From contig CM053800.1 of the NCBI GenBank assembly GCA_028671895.1, positions 20,357,886 to 20,421,885 of the forward strand: 64,000 bases of DNA, read 5' to 3'. Positions 1-10,891 of the stretch are shown here, one piece after another (position 1 is the stretch's first letter; each line of letters begins with the position of its first letter). Source of the DNA: Oenanthe sinensis (taxonomy: Eukaryota > Streptophyta > Magnoliopsida > Apiales > Apiaceae). A program made the position numbers and the translations under genes. Below the pieces are notes generated by a model. It was not told the DNA's origin and searched no databases. It saw only the letters and a program-made list of their open reading frames with translations.

Positions 1-1142
1 GTGGTGTCAATTTTTTTTTAAAAATTTTCAGTTTTATTCAATGTGATTTTATACTAGTCAAACTAGTCAAACTAGACGTTCTTTATAACTAGTGTTGTGC
101 TTAATCTATTTTTTTAAATTTATTTTTAGACGATCCAACCGTACAGATGTTAATATCTGACTATTTTAGTGGCGCTAATTTTTTTTTAAAAAAATTTCAG
201 TTTTATTCTATGTGATTTTATATTAGTCAAACCGGTCAAACTAGACTTTCTCTGTAACTAGTGTTGTGCTGAATGCTGAATTTATTTTTTTTAATTTCTT
301 TTCCGACGATCCAACCGTACGAATGTTAATATATGACTATTTTAGTAATGCCAATTTTTTTAAAAAAAAATTCAGTTTTATTCTATGTGATTTTATTCTA
401 GTCAAACCGGTCAAACTAGACGTTCTCTATAACTAGTGTTGTGCTGAATGCTGAATCTATTTTTTTTAAAAAAAATTTGGACGATCCAACCTTACAAATT
501 TTAATATCTGACTATTTTAGTTATGTTAATTTTTTTTAAAAAAATTCAGTTTTATTCTATGTGATTTTATACTAGTCAAACCGGTCAAACGAGACTTTTT
601 ATGTAACTAATGTTGTGCTGAATGCTGAATCTATTTTTTTAAATTTCTTTTTCGACGATGCAACCCTAAAGATGTTAATATCTGACTATTTTAATGCCTC
701 CAATTTTTTTTTAAAAAATTCAGTTTTATTCTATGTGATTTTATATTAGTCAAACTAGACTTTCTATGTAACTAGTGTTGTGCTGAATGCTGAATTTATT
801 TGTTTTAATTTCTTTTTCGACGATCCAACCGTACGGATGTTAATATCTGACTATTTTAGTAATTCTTTTTTTTTTTAAAATTCAGTTTTATTCTATGTGA
901 TTTTATACTAGTCAAACCGGTCAATATCTAATTATTTTAGTGAGTCAAAAAATTATTTTAAAAATTTTAGACTTTTTCGGTGTGTTTTTTTTATGGTCAA
1001 AATAATGATACGATTTTTTTTAATTAATTTTTCGACGATCCAATCCTATGATGTTAACAACTAATGATTTTAATAAGATGAAGAAATAATTAAAAAAATC
1101 TTAGACTATTGGGGTATATTTTTTAGTAGTCAAACCATAACT
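1..1142. repeat. Satellite-like tandem array, ~175-bp unit
   Basis: About five and a half head-to-tail units begin near positions 1, 171, 346, 521, 694 and 860. Each unit carries in order TTCAGTTTTATTCTATGTG, AGTCAAACCGGTCAAACT, AACTAGTGTTGTGCTGAAT, CGACGATCCAACCGTAC and TTAATATCTGACTATTTTAG. After about 935 the copies shorten and diverge strongly (for example GACGATCCAATCCTATGATG near 1034), as expected at the edge of a satellite array. The array starts outside the window. No gene is seen in it. Confidence 0.9.
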
Positions 1143-1874
1143 TGTTAGGCCGTTTATACACGAACAATGAACTGTTATACGTAAATAAAGAAGTACTTTG
1201 TATTAACTTGAATCAACGTTTACAAGTTCTCTATCAAAGATGAACGAATATCTTTGACAGCTGCTAGGTTACACCTTCGAATGTAGCAAGCGATCACCCT
1301 TCTAGGGTAAACCTATCTGTGTTTATATAGTACACAGTTTCAATCAATCTATATCAATATGCTATAAATCAGCTATTATACATATCAATTATAGATTGCT
1401 GCTTTATCTCTTTCCTTGTTTAGCTCCGCATCTTTGCTTCAGTATATATATCTTTAATATATTTGTCTTGATCTTCGAAGACTTTCCATTCTTGTGATCA
1501 TCATCTTCCCAATATAACTTCAACTGTATAGATTATGATCACCTTGTAAATTCTGGCTTCACTAACTCTGAAGATAAACTCAAATACCAAAACGTTCCTG
1601 ACAGCAACTTTCTTGACAGTAACTTCTTTGACAGTAAGTTGTCTGACAGTAAACTTTGATAGCAAAAAGTTCCTGACAGCAACTTTCTTGACAGTAACTT
1701 CTTTGACAGTAAGTTGCATGACAGTAACTTTTGCGCGTATGCATGACAGTAACTTTTGCACGTATGCATGACAGTAACTTTTGCGCGTATAGCTTTGCTT
1801 GACAGTAGCTTTCTTGGTAAACTCTGATCAGTACCTGTTTGCTTAAACACTGACATTAGCAATTATATCTAGCA
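1143..1874 (-). repeat. 3' LTR of E1
   Basis: A 732-bp direct repeat of 8902-9633. Differences seen by eye are GCTGCTAGG versus GCTACTAGG, TTCTTGTGATC versus TTCTTATGATC and CTGACAGCAAC versus CTGACAACAAC. In element orientation U3 lies at the high-coordinate side and holds a dense short-repeat array. A TATA-like TATATAAAC (complement of 1321-1329) follows about 545 nt from the LTR start. Confidence 0.95.
1593..1825 (-). repeat. Short-repeat array in U3 of the E1 LTR
   Basis: The words TGACAGTAACTT, TGACAGCAACTT and TGACAGTAAGTT recur about every 18-28 bp, at least ten times. Three further near-identical copies carry the spacer TTTGCGCGTATGCA. The array lies upstream of the TATA-like box in element orientation, where LTR enhancers usually sit. 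The same array is present in the other LTR at 9352-9584. Short reading frames crossing it are by-products of the repeat. Confidence 0.85.
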
Positions 1875-1885
1875 ATCTCCCCCAA
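1875..1885 (-). other. Polypurine tract of E1
   Basis: On the minus strand TTGGGGGAGAT ends directly at the first base of the 3' LTR (TGCTAGATATAA). This is the normal position and composition of the plus-strand DNA primer in copia elements. A second tract, AAAAAGGGGGAGAA, lies at about 2051-2064. Confidence 0.9.
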
Positions 1886-3268
1886 CTTGTTCATACTGAA
1901 AGATGTACAAGTTATACAGATAATTGATGATGTCAAAACATATAACAGCAAACATATACTAGGTACTTATCAGAATACTAACAGAGTTTAACTACTATCA
2001 GTTTTCAAAAGATACTTATCAGAGAATGTGAAAAGTTACCTGGAACTACTTTCTCCCCCTTTTTGACATTAGCCATTAGGACAATGAATAAATAAGTCGT
2101 GTGAACACTCTAAGTTTCCATATTCAAGATGAATAAACTGCTACAAGTTATCCGTTTGTAAACACCACTCATAATTCTGAAAGATCAATATTATTTTGAA
2201 TAAAAATAATATCAAATCAATTTTTGTGTAAATCTGACACAAATAATAATTTAATCATCAGAGATTAAACTATCAGAAAATAACACATGACTATCTGAGT
2301 TTGTCAATGACCCAATCTCAATACACATCACTTAGTACAGAGTATGCAGATGTGAAACGTGTGTGGTTAGCAGAGTTTACAATCAGTATTTAGAGAATCT
2401 CAGACTTTATAGATCTAAAGCAAAGTAGTAAATACTGTACACCTAAACTCTCATGGCTAATTTTCACTGATGATTACTAAACTCCGAACTATACACCTTG
2501 ACACAATTTGTACAATACTGCAATTGTAAACAATTTACATTTTTTTTTATAATAATATGTGAATTAGTCCCCAAAAATTTAAATAAGTTTTAGCCCATAC
2601 TTTTTACCAGCATGTTCATGGATCGTCCTAAACCACATCATGATATCAAAGGAAAACTGTTTCCAGTAATCAGTATTTGTGAATTTAGTCCCCAAAAACT
2701 TAAGTAAATTTTAGCCCATACTTTTAAGAAGTATGTTCATGGATCATTCTAATCACAACTAAACAAAAATAATACAACAATATTGAACTGGTCCCCAAAA
2801 ATGTAATTACATTTTAGCCCATATTTTTTAATATGTTCATGGATCGTTCCAGTCAATAAACTATCAGATGTTATAACTATCAGAGTTTATCAGATCATCA
2901 GCTTATATCTATGCCTTCGAGAGTAAATGTGAACAGTGAATACTAACTTAGATTTAGATCAATAACTTAAGAGATGCAAAAAAAAAACTAACCGTAATAG
3001 CATGCTCGTGTAAAGTATTCAGCACATTTCTAAATTCAGATCATATATACCAAAATAGGGTTCATGACTACTAACTGACAATCATGCGACTGGCAAAGAT
3101 GTGGTGCATCAGAGTTTACACAAACAGAGTTTGACAGTCAGAGTTTATATGCAAAACTTGACCTTCAGAGTATAAGAGCAGAGTTTACAAAACAGTTCAC
3201 ATGTAGGTGGAATAGAGAGCATTATATGACATGTAATATACAGAGTTTAATGAGCCTAACCACAAATC
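1886..3268 (-). other. 3' non-coding region of E1 between pol and LTR
   Basis: About 1.4 kb without any convincing gene. It holds a second polypurine tract (2051-2064), three copies of a ~70-bp hairpin-bearing repeat (2560-2852) and many copies of the word CAGAGTTTA (for example near 2368, 2890, 3112, 3141, 3181 and 3241). In some Sirevirus relatives this position carries an extra ORF. None is visible here. Confidence 0.7.
2560..2852 (-). repeat. Three spaced ~70-bp repeats with stem-loops
   Basis: Copies lie at about 2560-2629, 2679-2750 and 2783-2852. Each shows, on the plus strand, GTCCCCAAAAA, then TTTTAGCCCATA and then ATGTTCATGGATC. In the second copy CATACTT pairs with AAGTATG across a five-base loop, and in the third CATATT pairs with AATATG. 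The third copy has changes on both sides of the stem, so the pairing is kept. Confidence 0.75.
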
Positions 3269-5104
3269 TTAGTCTGATCCAGAGATCATTCCAAGTTCAT
3301 TTACCAGCCTTGTGAAAGTGCTTTCACTCAATGGTTTAGTGAAAATATCAGCTAGTTGTTGGGCTGTAGGCACAAAAATAAGCTCAATGTCTCCTTCCTC
3401 TACATGCTCTCTTATGAAATGATATCTGATGCTGATGTGCTTTGTCATGGAATGTTGAACTGGATTTCCTGTCATGGCAATAACACTTTGATTATCACAA
3501 AAGATAGGAATGTTAGAATAATCTAACCCATAATCCAGCAACTGATTCCTCATCCAAAGAATCTGTGCACAACAGCTTCCTGCAGCAATATACTCTGCCT
3601 CTGCTGTAGATGTAGATGTGGATTTTTGTTTCTTACTGAACCAAGAAACAATTCTGTCACCTAGAAATTGACAGCTTCCACTGGTGCTTTTTCTGTCATT
3701 TTTATAACCTGCAAAGTCTGCATCAGAGTAACCAATTAACTTAAAATCTAATTCTCTAGGATACCACAGCCCTAAGGTAATGGTTCCTTTAAGATATTTG
3801 AAGATTCTTTTTACAGCAATTAAGTGTGGTTCCTTTGGATCAGCTTGAAATCTAGCACACAAACAGGTTGCAAACATGATGTCAGGTCTGCTTGCAGTAA
3901 GATACAGAAGTGAACCAATCATGCCTCTGTAGATGGTGGCATCTACTGAAACACCGCTGTTTTTATCTAACTTTGTTGTAGTAGCCATGGGAGTGGGTGC
4001 AGAAGAGCTATCAAGCATCCCAAATTTCTTCAACAAATTTCTGGTGTACTTGGCTTGATTTATGAAAATTCCATCCTCAAGTTGCTTCACTTGCAGACCC
4101 AAAAAATAACTTAGCCCCCCATCATGCTCATTTGAAATCTAGACTGCATAAGTTTAGCAAATCTTTCACAGAGTTTGGGATTAGTGGATCCAAAAATTAT
4201 GTCATCAACATATATTTGAACTAACAACAGGTCCTTACATTTTTGAAAATAAAACAAGGTTTTATCAATAGTACCTCTGGTGAAACCACTTTCCAAGAGA
4301 AATTTGGCTAGTGTTTCATACCATGCTCTAGGTGCCTGTTTTAATCCATAAAGGGCCTTGTCCAGCCTGTAGACATAATCAGGATACTTGGGATCCACAA
4401 ACCCTGGTGGTTGCTCAACATACACTTCTTCATCTAGTTTCCCATTTAGAAAGGCACTTTTTACATCCATCTGAAAGACCTTGAATTTCTTGTGTGATGC
4501 ATATGCTAGAAACATCCTTATGGCCTCTAACCTTGCAACTGGTGCAAAGGTTGCATCATAGTCAATACCCTCCTGTTGAGAGTATCCTTTGGCCACTAGT
4601 CTAGCTTTGTTCCTTGTCACTATTCCCTCACTATCTGTCTTGTTTCTGAACACCCATTTTGTAGCAATAATTGATCTGTTCTTTGGTCTTGGTACTAGTG
4701 TCCAAACTTCATTTCTCTCAAATTCATTCAACTCTTCTTGCATTGCTGTAATCCAATCAGCATCTAGAAGAGCTTCACCAATTTTCTTTGGTTCTGTCTG
4801 TGACAAAAATGCATGATACAGACATTCATTTGATGTGGCACTTCTGGTTTGAATACCAGCTTCTGGATCTCCAATTATTTGATCCCTTGGATGAGACTTT
4901 GACCATTTAATAGCATGTGACAACTGATTCCTTGCATTTCTGGATTCTCCCCCTTGATCCATGCTCTCTGCATTTTCTGAGGCTCCCCCTGAATATGAGC
5001 CCTCAAAGTTTGAGTTAGCAGAGTTGGAATCATTATTATTTGATTGCCCTGAATTAGTCTCATTATTTGATTCTGCAGGATGTGACTGATCAGGTTTATC
5101 ACTT
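3269..5104 (-). pseudogene. E1 pol, C-terminal half: reverse transcriptase and RNase H
   Basis: The copia RT begins near 4850 with AMQEELNEFERNEVWTLV and WVFRNKTDSEG, continues through DVKSAFLNG and PPGFVDP, and reaches the catalytic QIYVDDIIFGS near 4205. RNase H follows with GYSDADFAG, STAEAEYIAAGS, DNQSVIA, KHISIRYHFIREHV and the usual copia ending DIFTKPL. Catalytic residues of both enzymes are present. The frame is broken near 4103-4112, inside a G run (minus strand) just after SMMG, where one base appears to be missing. A second shift near 5100 separates this part from protease-integrase. The enzymes would copy the element RNA and degrade its template. Either break could be an assembly error next to a homopolymer. 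Confidence 0.92.
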
Positions 5105-6541
5105 CAACATGATCTTTATCAGAGACTATCAGAGGTACAGAGTATGCTCCATTAGAGTCTGTGGAAATTTTATCAGAGTTTATCGGATCAGAGAATAGTT
5201 CTTCATTTTCAAAGTGTAGTTGATCATGATCATTAGCATCTTCAAGTCCAGTGATTTTCTTGTCATCAAATGACACATGAATTGATTCCATGACCACCCT
5301 TGTTCTCAGATTGTAAACTTTGAATGCCTTTGTAGAAATTGGATATCCCACTAAGATTCCTTCATCGGCTTTTAACTCAAATTTTGTAAGCTGTTCTGGG
5401 TGTGTTTTCAACACAAAACACTTACAGCCAAAGATATGAAAATACTTTAGATTAGGCTGTTTCCCTTTCACCATCTCATATGGTGTTTTTCCATGCTTAT
5501 TTATCAGAGTAGAATTCTGAGTAAAACAAGCAGTTTGAACAGCTTCTGCCCAGAAATAGGTTGGTAATTTAGCTTCATCTAGCATGGTTCTGGCAGCTTC
5601 AATAAGAGTTCTATTTTTCCTTTCAACTACACCATTTTGTTGTGGTGTACCTGGTGCAGCAAACTCTTGCTTAATCCCTCTGTCCTTGCAGAATTCTTCC
5701 ATAGTAGCATTCCTGAATTCAGTTCCATTATCACTTCTGATTATCTTTACTTTGTGCTCAGATCCATTATCCAGTAGCTTTACATGCTCCATCAGAGTTT
5801 GTTGAGTTTCATCCTTCTTCGCTAGAAAATACACCCATGTGTATCTGGTATATTCATCAACAATGACTAAAGCATATCTTTTTCTTCCAATAGATTCAAC
5901 ATTCACTGGACCAAATAGATCAACATGAAGTAAATGATAGGGATGCACAATTGCTGATTCAGTTTTGCTCTTGAATGATGTCTTCCTTTGCTTGGCCTTT
6001 TGACATGAATCACATAGGCCATCTAGACTGAGTAGAGATTTTGGAAGACCTCTCACCAGATCTTTTCTGATCAACTCATTAATGTTGTTCAAATTGAGAT
6101 GGAAGAGCTTCTTATGCCATTTCCAACTTTCTTCACTGGACATTGTTGAAGCCAAACAGATAGCCTTTCCTTCAGAGTTTACAGAAACTCTAGCTTCATA
6201 GATGTTATTGTGCCTGTGTCCAAGAAGAGCTAGTTTCCCAGTAGCTTTGCTTATGATTTCACAACATTCTTCATCAAAGCTTACTTTATAACCTCTGTCA
6301 CAGAGTTGACTCACAGATAACAGATCATGCTTGAGTCCTGGGACATGAGCTACATTAGTGATGATGACATTTCCCAAATTTATACTGCCATATCCCAAAA
6401 TTCTTCCTATGTTGCCATCTCCATAAGAAACATTTGGGTCAGCCTTTTCCTCATAGTCTGATAGCAGGGCTTTATTTCCAGTCATGTGTCCTGAACATCC
6501 ACTGTCCAAAACTAGGATACTTTCCCTGTTGCCCTGCAATC
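5105..6541 (-). pseudogene. E1 pol, N-terminal half: aspartic protease and integrase
   Basis: The protease motif LDSGCSGHMTG lies at the start of the readable frame (about 6500), and its Asp is the catalytic residue. A GAG-pre-integrase zinc motif follows (WHKKLFHLNL, then CDSCQKAKQ). The integrase core has its first Asp in HVDLFGPV, the second in RSDNGTEF and Glu in NGVVERK. The C-terminal part contains YFWAEAVQTA, FGCKCFVL and DEGILVGY. The frame runs into the wrong phase near 5100, after SDKDHVEV. It lies downstream of gag, which ends at 6551. The two are in different frames, so translation would need recoding, splicing or re-initiation. Confidence 0.92.
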
Positions 6542-6550
6542 ACAAATAAA

Positions 6551-8839
6551 CTAATGTTTAGTTTTAAGGATCCAGACTTGCTTGGATCCTTTGTCCTTTT
6601 TATGGTTGTTATCTTTTGCAGCGGAATTATTTCTGTTATCAGAGTGTAAGCTAACATTTGACTTATCAGACTTTACACTAGCAGAATTAACTTTGACCCA
6701 TTTCAAATTGGGCTTCAATTCATAATAATTGTGATAAAATTTATGATAATTCTTGCAAGTGTACATCGAGTGCCATGTGCTTCCACAATGGTTACAATAA
6801 GTCATAGGTCTAGTCCTAACATTATATTTCTTATCCCCTGACTTGGAGGGTAAAGAATTCACATTCTTATTTTTCCTGCAAAAAATAGCAAGATGGTTAG
6901 GACTACCACAGTTAAAGCATGTTTTTCTAGGAGCATCAGGAATAGGCATATAATTATTGCTTTTATCAATACCAACTTTACCATTTCTATTTTTCCTAGA
7001 CAATTTCACCTTATTAACAGACTTTACCTCTTTCAGCTTTTGCTTGAGTTGCTTGTCTGTCATAAGTCCAACATTAACCTGTTTAAAACTCACTTTAACA
7101 GGCTTCTTTTTAACCTCCTCTTTGACAGTCTCTTTAATAGTTTCTTGCTTTTCCTCCTTTTTAACTGTCTCAGAGTTTGTCTTAGAGGACTCAGGAACAA
7201 ATTTCATTGGTTCTGATTTAGGTTTAGGTGGGGGATGAGACTTAACCTTAACATTATCCTGAAATCTAAACTCATCATTCTCACCATAACCTAAACCAGT
7301 AGGGCTATCCTGAAAAACTTGTTGAGTACTTTTACCTGATTTAGTCCAAGTCTCAATAATTTTTCTCACTTTAGCCAATTCAGATTCAAGGTATTTAAAT
7401 CTCTTAAGTAGTTCCTCTTTAACATACACAGCATCATCTCTATCCTTTTTAACAGCATTTTGAATTACTAGCTCATTTTCAAGAAAGATGTTTCTATTCT
7501 TAATAGTGGAACTCTCAGATTTTATCCTCTCATTCTCTTTTGTCTGATCTTTATAACTAATCAACAAACTTTTGAGATAGACTCTAAGTTCAGATATATT
7601 ATCAATATCAAAAGCAAGAGAAGTTTGAGGTACCTGAATTTCAGATGGCTGATTATCAATAGAAGCCATGAGTGCATAGTTGACTTCACCATCAGAGTCT
7701 GATGTATCTGCCCAGTCCTTGCCTTTTGAGATGAGGGCCTTTTCCTGCTTTTCTTTCTTGCACTCAGTTGCAAAGTGCCCTTTCTCTCCACAGTTGTAGC
7801 AAGGTAGCTTGGATTTATCAGTTTTACCAGGCTTCCTGTCTTTACCATCAGCTCTTGCAAAGTCCTTTTTGCCATATTTTGAGCTGCTTCTAGAAAACTT
7901 CTTCCCTTTCTTGAACCCTGTGAAGCCCATCTTCTTGAATGGCTTCACCATCAGGACATCCATTTCCATCATCTTTTCCTTATCATCTTCATCAGAAGAT
8001 TCAGATGATTCATCAGAACTAGAGTCACCATCAGAGTTTGATGACTCAGAGTTTAGGGTTAGAGCTTTTCCCTTAGCCCTCTTCCTTGATTCTTCTTTCT
8101 TCAAGGGCTTTTCTCCAACAGGTCTTGTCTTCTTGCTGTTCCTCTTGCTCCTTTGCTCCATCTCTAATTCATGGGTTTTGAGCATCCCATAAATTTCATC
8201 AAGTTCCATCTATCCTAGCTCATAGTTATCTCTTAAGGTAGTGGTTTTCAAATCCCACTGTTCAGGCAGAGAAAGGAGAAATTTCAGATTAGAGTCCTCC
8301 AAATCATACTCTTTGTCAACTAATGACAGATCATTCAATAGCTTTACAAATCTGTCATAAGTATCAGTCAATGATTCATCAGCCCTTGAATCAAAGTGTT
8401 CATACTCCTGTGTGAGTATGGTCTTTCTATTCTTCTTGATAGCCTTGGTTCCCTGACATCTAGTCTCCAAAGCATCCCAAATTTCCTTTGCACTTTTACA
8501 TGCAATTACTCTGTTAGACATAACATTATCCAAAGCACTGTGGAGAAGATGTCTAACCTTTGCATCTTTTGCAATTGATGCAATATCCTCAGCAGTCATG
8601 TCCTTCTTTTCCTTGGGAATAAGCCTTGGTTCTTCACCATTAACAGGCACAGACAGCTTTGTGGGATTGTGAGGACCATCTTCAATTCTTTCAAGATATT
8701 CTGGATCTATAGCTTCCAGAAACATGGTCATCTTCACTTTCCAGATAGGATATTCTGATGCCTTGAGTATAGGAACCCTAATAGACTCATACCTGCTCAT
8801 CTGGTTTAATTTGTTCCCGTTTTGGTTTGTCTCAGACAT
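6551..8839 (-). pseudogene. E1 gag polyprotein with one in-frame stop
   Basis: The nucleocapsid-type Gag protein would be about 760 residues. It starts with MSETNQNGNKLNQMSRYES. The first third resembles the plant copia Gag family (YPIWKVKMTMFLEAIDP, AKEIWDALETRCQG, DRFVKLLNDLS). A TAG at 8210-8212 interrupts it right before MELDEIYGMLKTHELEM, and the frame continues unchanged afterwards. Three CCHC zinc knuckles follow: CYNCGEKGHFATEC, CFNCGSPNHLAIFC and CNHCGSTWHSMYTC. Between the first and second lie acidic Ser/Asp stretches and a long Lys/Glu-rich, probably coiled-coil segment. The start codon is chosen because it is the first ATG after the primer site and gives the conserved Gag N-terminus. 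Confidence 0.9.
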
Positions 8840-8886
8840 TGTTTTGTTCGTGAATAGATCGAAAACTGTATAGATTAAACAGCGTA

Positions 8887-8899
8887 GGCTCTAATACCA
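8887..8899 (-). other. Primer-binding site of E1 (tRNA-iMet type)
   Basis: On the minus strand the 5' LTR ends in CCTAACA, followed by two bases and TGGTATTAGAGCC. This matches the plant initiator-Met site TGGTATCAGAGC with one C-to-T change. Confidence 0.88.
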
Positions 8900-8901
8900 A
8901 T

Positions 8902-9633
8902 TGTTAGGCCGTTTATACACGAACAATGAACTGTTATACGTAAATAAAGAAGTACTTTGTATTAACTTGAATCAACGTTTACAAGTTCTCTATCAAAGAT
9001 GAACGAATATCTTTGACAGCTACTAGGTTACACCTTCGAATGTAGCAAGCGATCACCCTTCTAGGGTAAACCTATCTGTGTTTATATAGTACACAGTTTC
9101 AATCAATCTATATCAATATGCTATAAATCAGCTATTATACATATCAATTATAGATTGCTGCTTTATCTCTTTCCTTGTTTAGCTCCGCATCTTTGCTTCA
9201 GTATATATATCTTTAATATATTTGTCTTGATCTTCGAAGACTTTCCATTCTTATGATCATCATCTTCCCAATATAACTTCAACTGTATAGATTATGATCA
9301 CCTTGTAAATTCTGGCTTCACTAACTCTGAAGATAAACTCAAATACCAAAACGTTCCTGACAACAACTTTCTTGACAGTAACTTCTTTGACAGTAAGTTG
9401 TCTGACAGTAAACTTTGATAGCAAAAAGTTCCTGACAGCAACTTTCTTGACAGTAACTTCTTTGACAGTAAGTTGCATGACAGTAACTTTTGCGCGTATG
9501 CATGACAGTAACTTTTGCACGTATGCATGACAGTAACTTTTGCGCGTATAGCTTTGCTTGACAGTAGCTTTCTTGGTAAACTCTGATCAGTACCTGTTTG
9601 CTTAAACACTGACATTAGCAATTATATCTAGCA
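8902..9633 (-). repeat. 5' LTR of E1
   Basis: A 732-bp LTR carrying promoter, enhancer-like array (9352-9584) and polyadenylation functions for the minus-strand element. Its sequence is nearly identical to 1143-1874. The flank 9634-9638 (TAACT) is the target duplication. Confidence 0.95.
9080..9088 (-). promoter_or_regulatory. TATA-like box in the 5' LTR of E1
   Basis: The minus strand reads ACTATATAAACACAG, a good plant TATA context, about 545 nt into the LTR and downstream of the repeat array. It would set the transcription start of the genomic RNA. The start site itself cannot be seen. Confidence 0.55.
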
Positions 9634-10891
9634 TAACTTCTTAAAACTAGTTCTATGTGTAATTAGTATTTTATTTTTTAAAAATATTTAGAAATAAAAT
9701 AAATTTTAAATTGAATTATATACATATATTATAATTGTATACATATATAGTTTTAATTTAAAAGTTAAAATTAAATAAATAATTAATTAGTTAAATCAAC
9801 ACGTTCGATGAGGTGAATTGTGACAGGCGGTAAATTTCCCCCCAAAGTGAAAAAAAACATTACACGAAACAATATAGGGCTGATTAGGGTTTCTATATCA
9901 CATCTCATTGTCTTTAATTTGGGGTTTCGGCAATTGAATACACATATTCTTCTCTTCAATTAGGGCTTTTGGATTCTTCTTCTCATAATACATATATATA
10001 GTATCTATTGTTATTAATTACTTGAGACGAAGTGTTTGTTCTATCTATTGATTTTATAGATCCATTGATTTATTTGTTTCTTTAATGACTTTTGAAATGG
10101 TAGGGGTGGGGGTCTTTGTATGAGCAGTCTTTCAGATGTATATATCTTTGTATGCAGTGTTAGTGCTTTTGTTTCTTGTTATTGTTAGTTTCTGCTGGTG
10201 GGTTTCATCCAAACCCAAGTCTCCAATTTTTTGATGTTTTTAAGTTTTGATGCTTTACTGTTTGTTATGTTCTTTTTTTTATACTGGAGTGTAGACCAGT
10301 TTGTTATATTGTTCATTGTTGCGGTTAGAGAATTGGTGTTATATTCTCTCTGGTTTTGTTATGTTTTTTGTAGATTAGTTAACTGTCCAATTGGCCTAAT
10401 TACATCTCTCCCGGTATGTGTTTTTTGGTGGTAAATATTTGAGTAAGTTCGGTCTTTCTGTGTCTGTATGAGTACATTTTGTATAAAGTTTAGGCTTGCT
10501 TAAATGGTAAATTACATTGATAATCTACTGACACTTTTGTTTTTCAATATATTGGTAATGCGTCGACTTTGCTTCTGCAGCTAAACTAGAATCAAAAGAA
10601 GACCAGATTATTATTTTATCTGTAACATATGTTTTAATCTCGTAACACATGTTTGATTTATGGTATGTTTTACCCTTGTATATATTGTTACAGTTTTGTT
10701 TATCATTACAGATAGATAAATCTTATACTATCTCTTACATATTAATTTAATTTAACATTTATCATTTTTCCAACCACCAAGCAAAACAACCGTATTGATA
10801 TAAATGTTGTTCAACTGGTGTATAAATTGCCTCTGAATGGAGTACTGGCTGCTTGGATAATATAAATTCTCAAGGTTAAAAAAAAGACAGG
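9634..10891. other. Low-copy DNA, probable degraded 5' part of the kinase gene
   Basis: No open gene is visible. T-rich intron-like DNA runs up to an acceptor-like CTTTGCTTCTGCAG near 10568-10581, which could be a leftover untranslated-region intron of the kinase gene downstream. This is a guess from position and composition only. Confidence 0.35.

Larger units (their letters stand above)
1143..9633 (-). mobile_element. E1: full-length Ty1/copia retrotransposon (Sirevirus-like)
   Basis: This is a complete 8,491-bp element. It is bounded by two 732-bp direct LTRs that begin TGTTAGG and end TCTAGCA on the plus strand, and by the 5-bp duplication TAACT at 1138-1142 and 9634-9638. Reading on the minus strand the order is LTR, tRNA-iMet primer site, gag with zinc knuckles, protease, integrase, RT, RNase H, 1.4 kb of non-coding DNA, polypurine tract and LTR. 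Protease-integrase-RT-RNase H is the copia order. A long gag, the GGGGGAGAT tract and an extra polypurine tract suggest the Sirevirus lineage (inference). By eye the LTRs differ at three positions, so the insertion is recent. Even so, gag has one in-frame stop and pol two frameshifts. Confidence 0.95.

Noticed and set aside
1593..1825. Regular short repeats resembling a CRISPR array
   Set aside because: Spacers are not unique, units vary in length, the location is inside an LTR, and the DNA is plant nuclear.
1501..1862. Two overlapping frames in the E1 LTR with KLLSRKLLS-type repeats (also 9260-9621)
   Set aside because: Products of the short U3 repeat; no conserved start and no motif.
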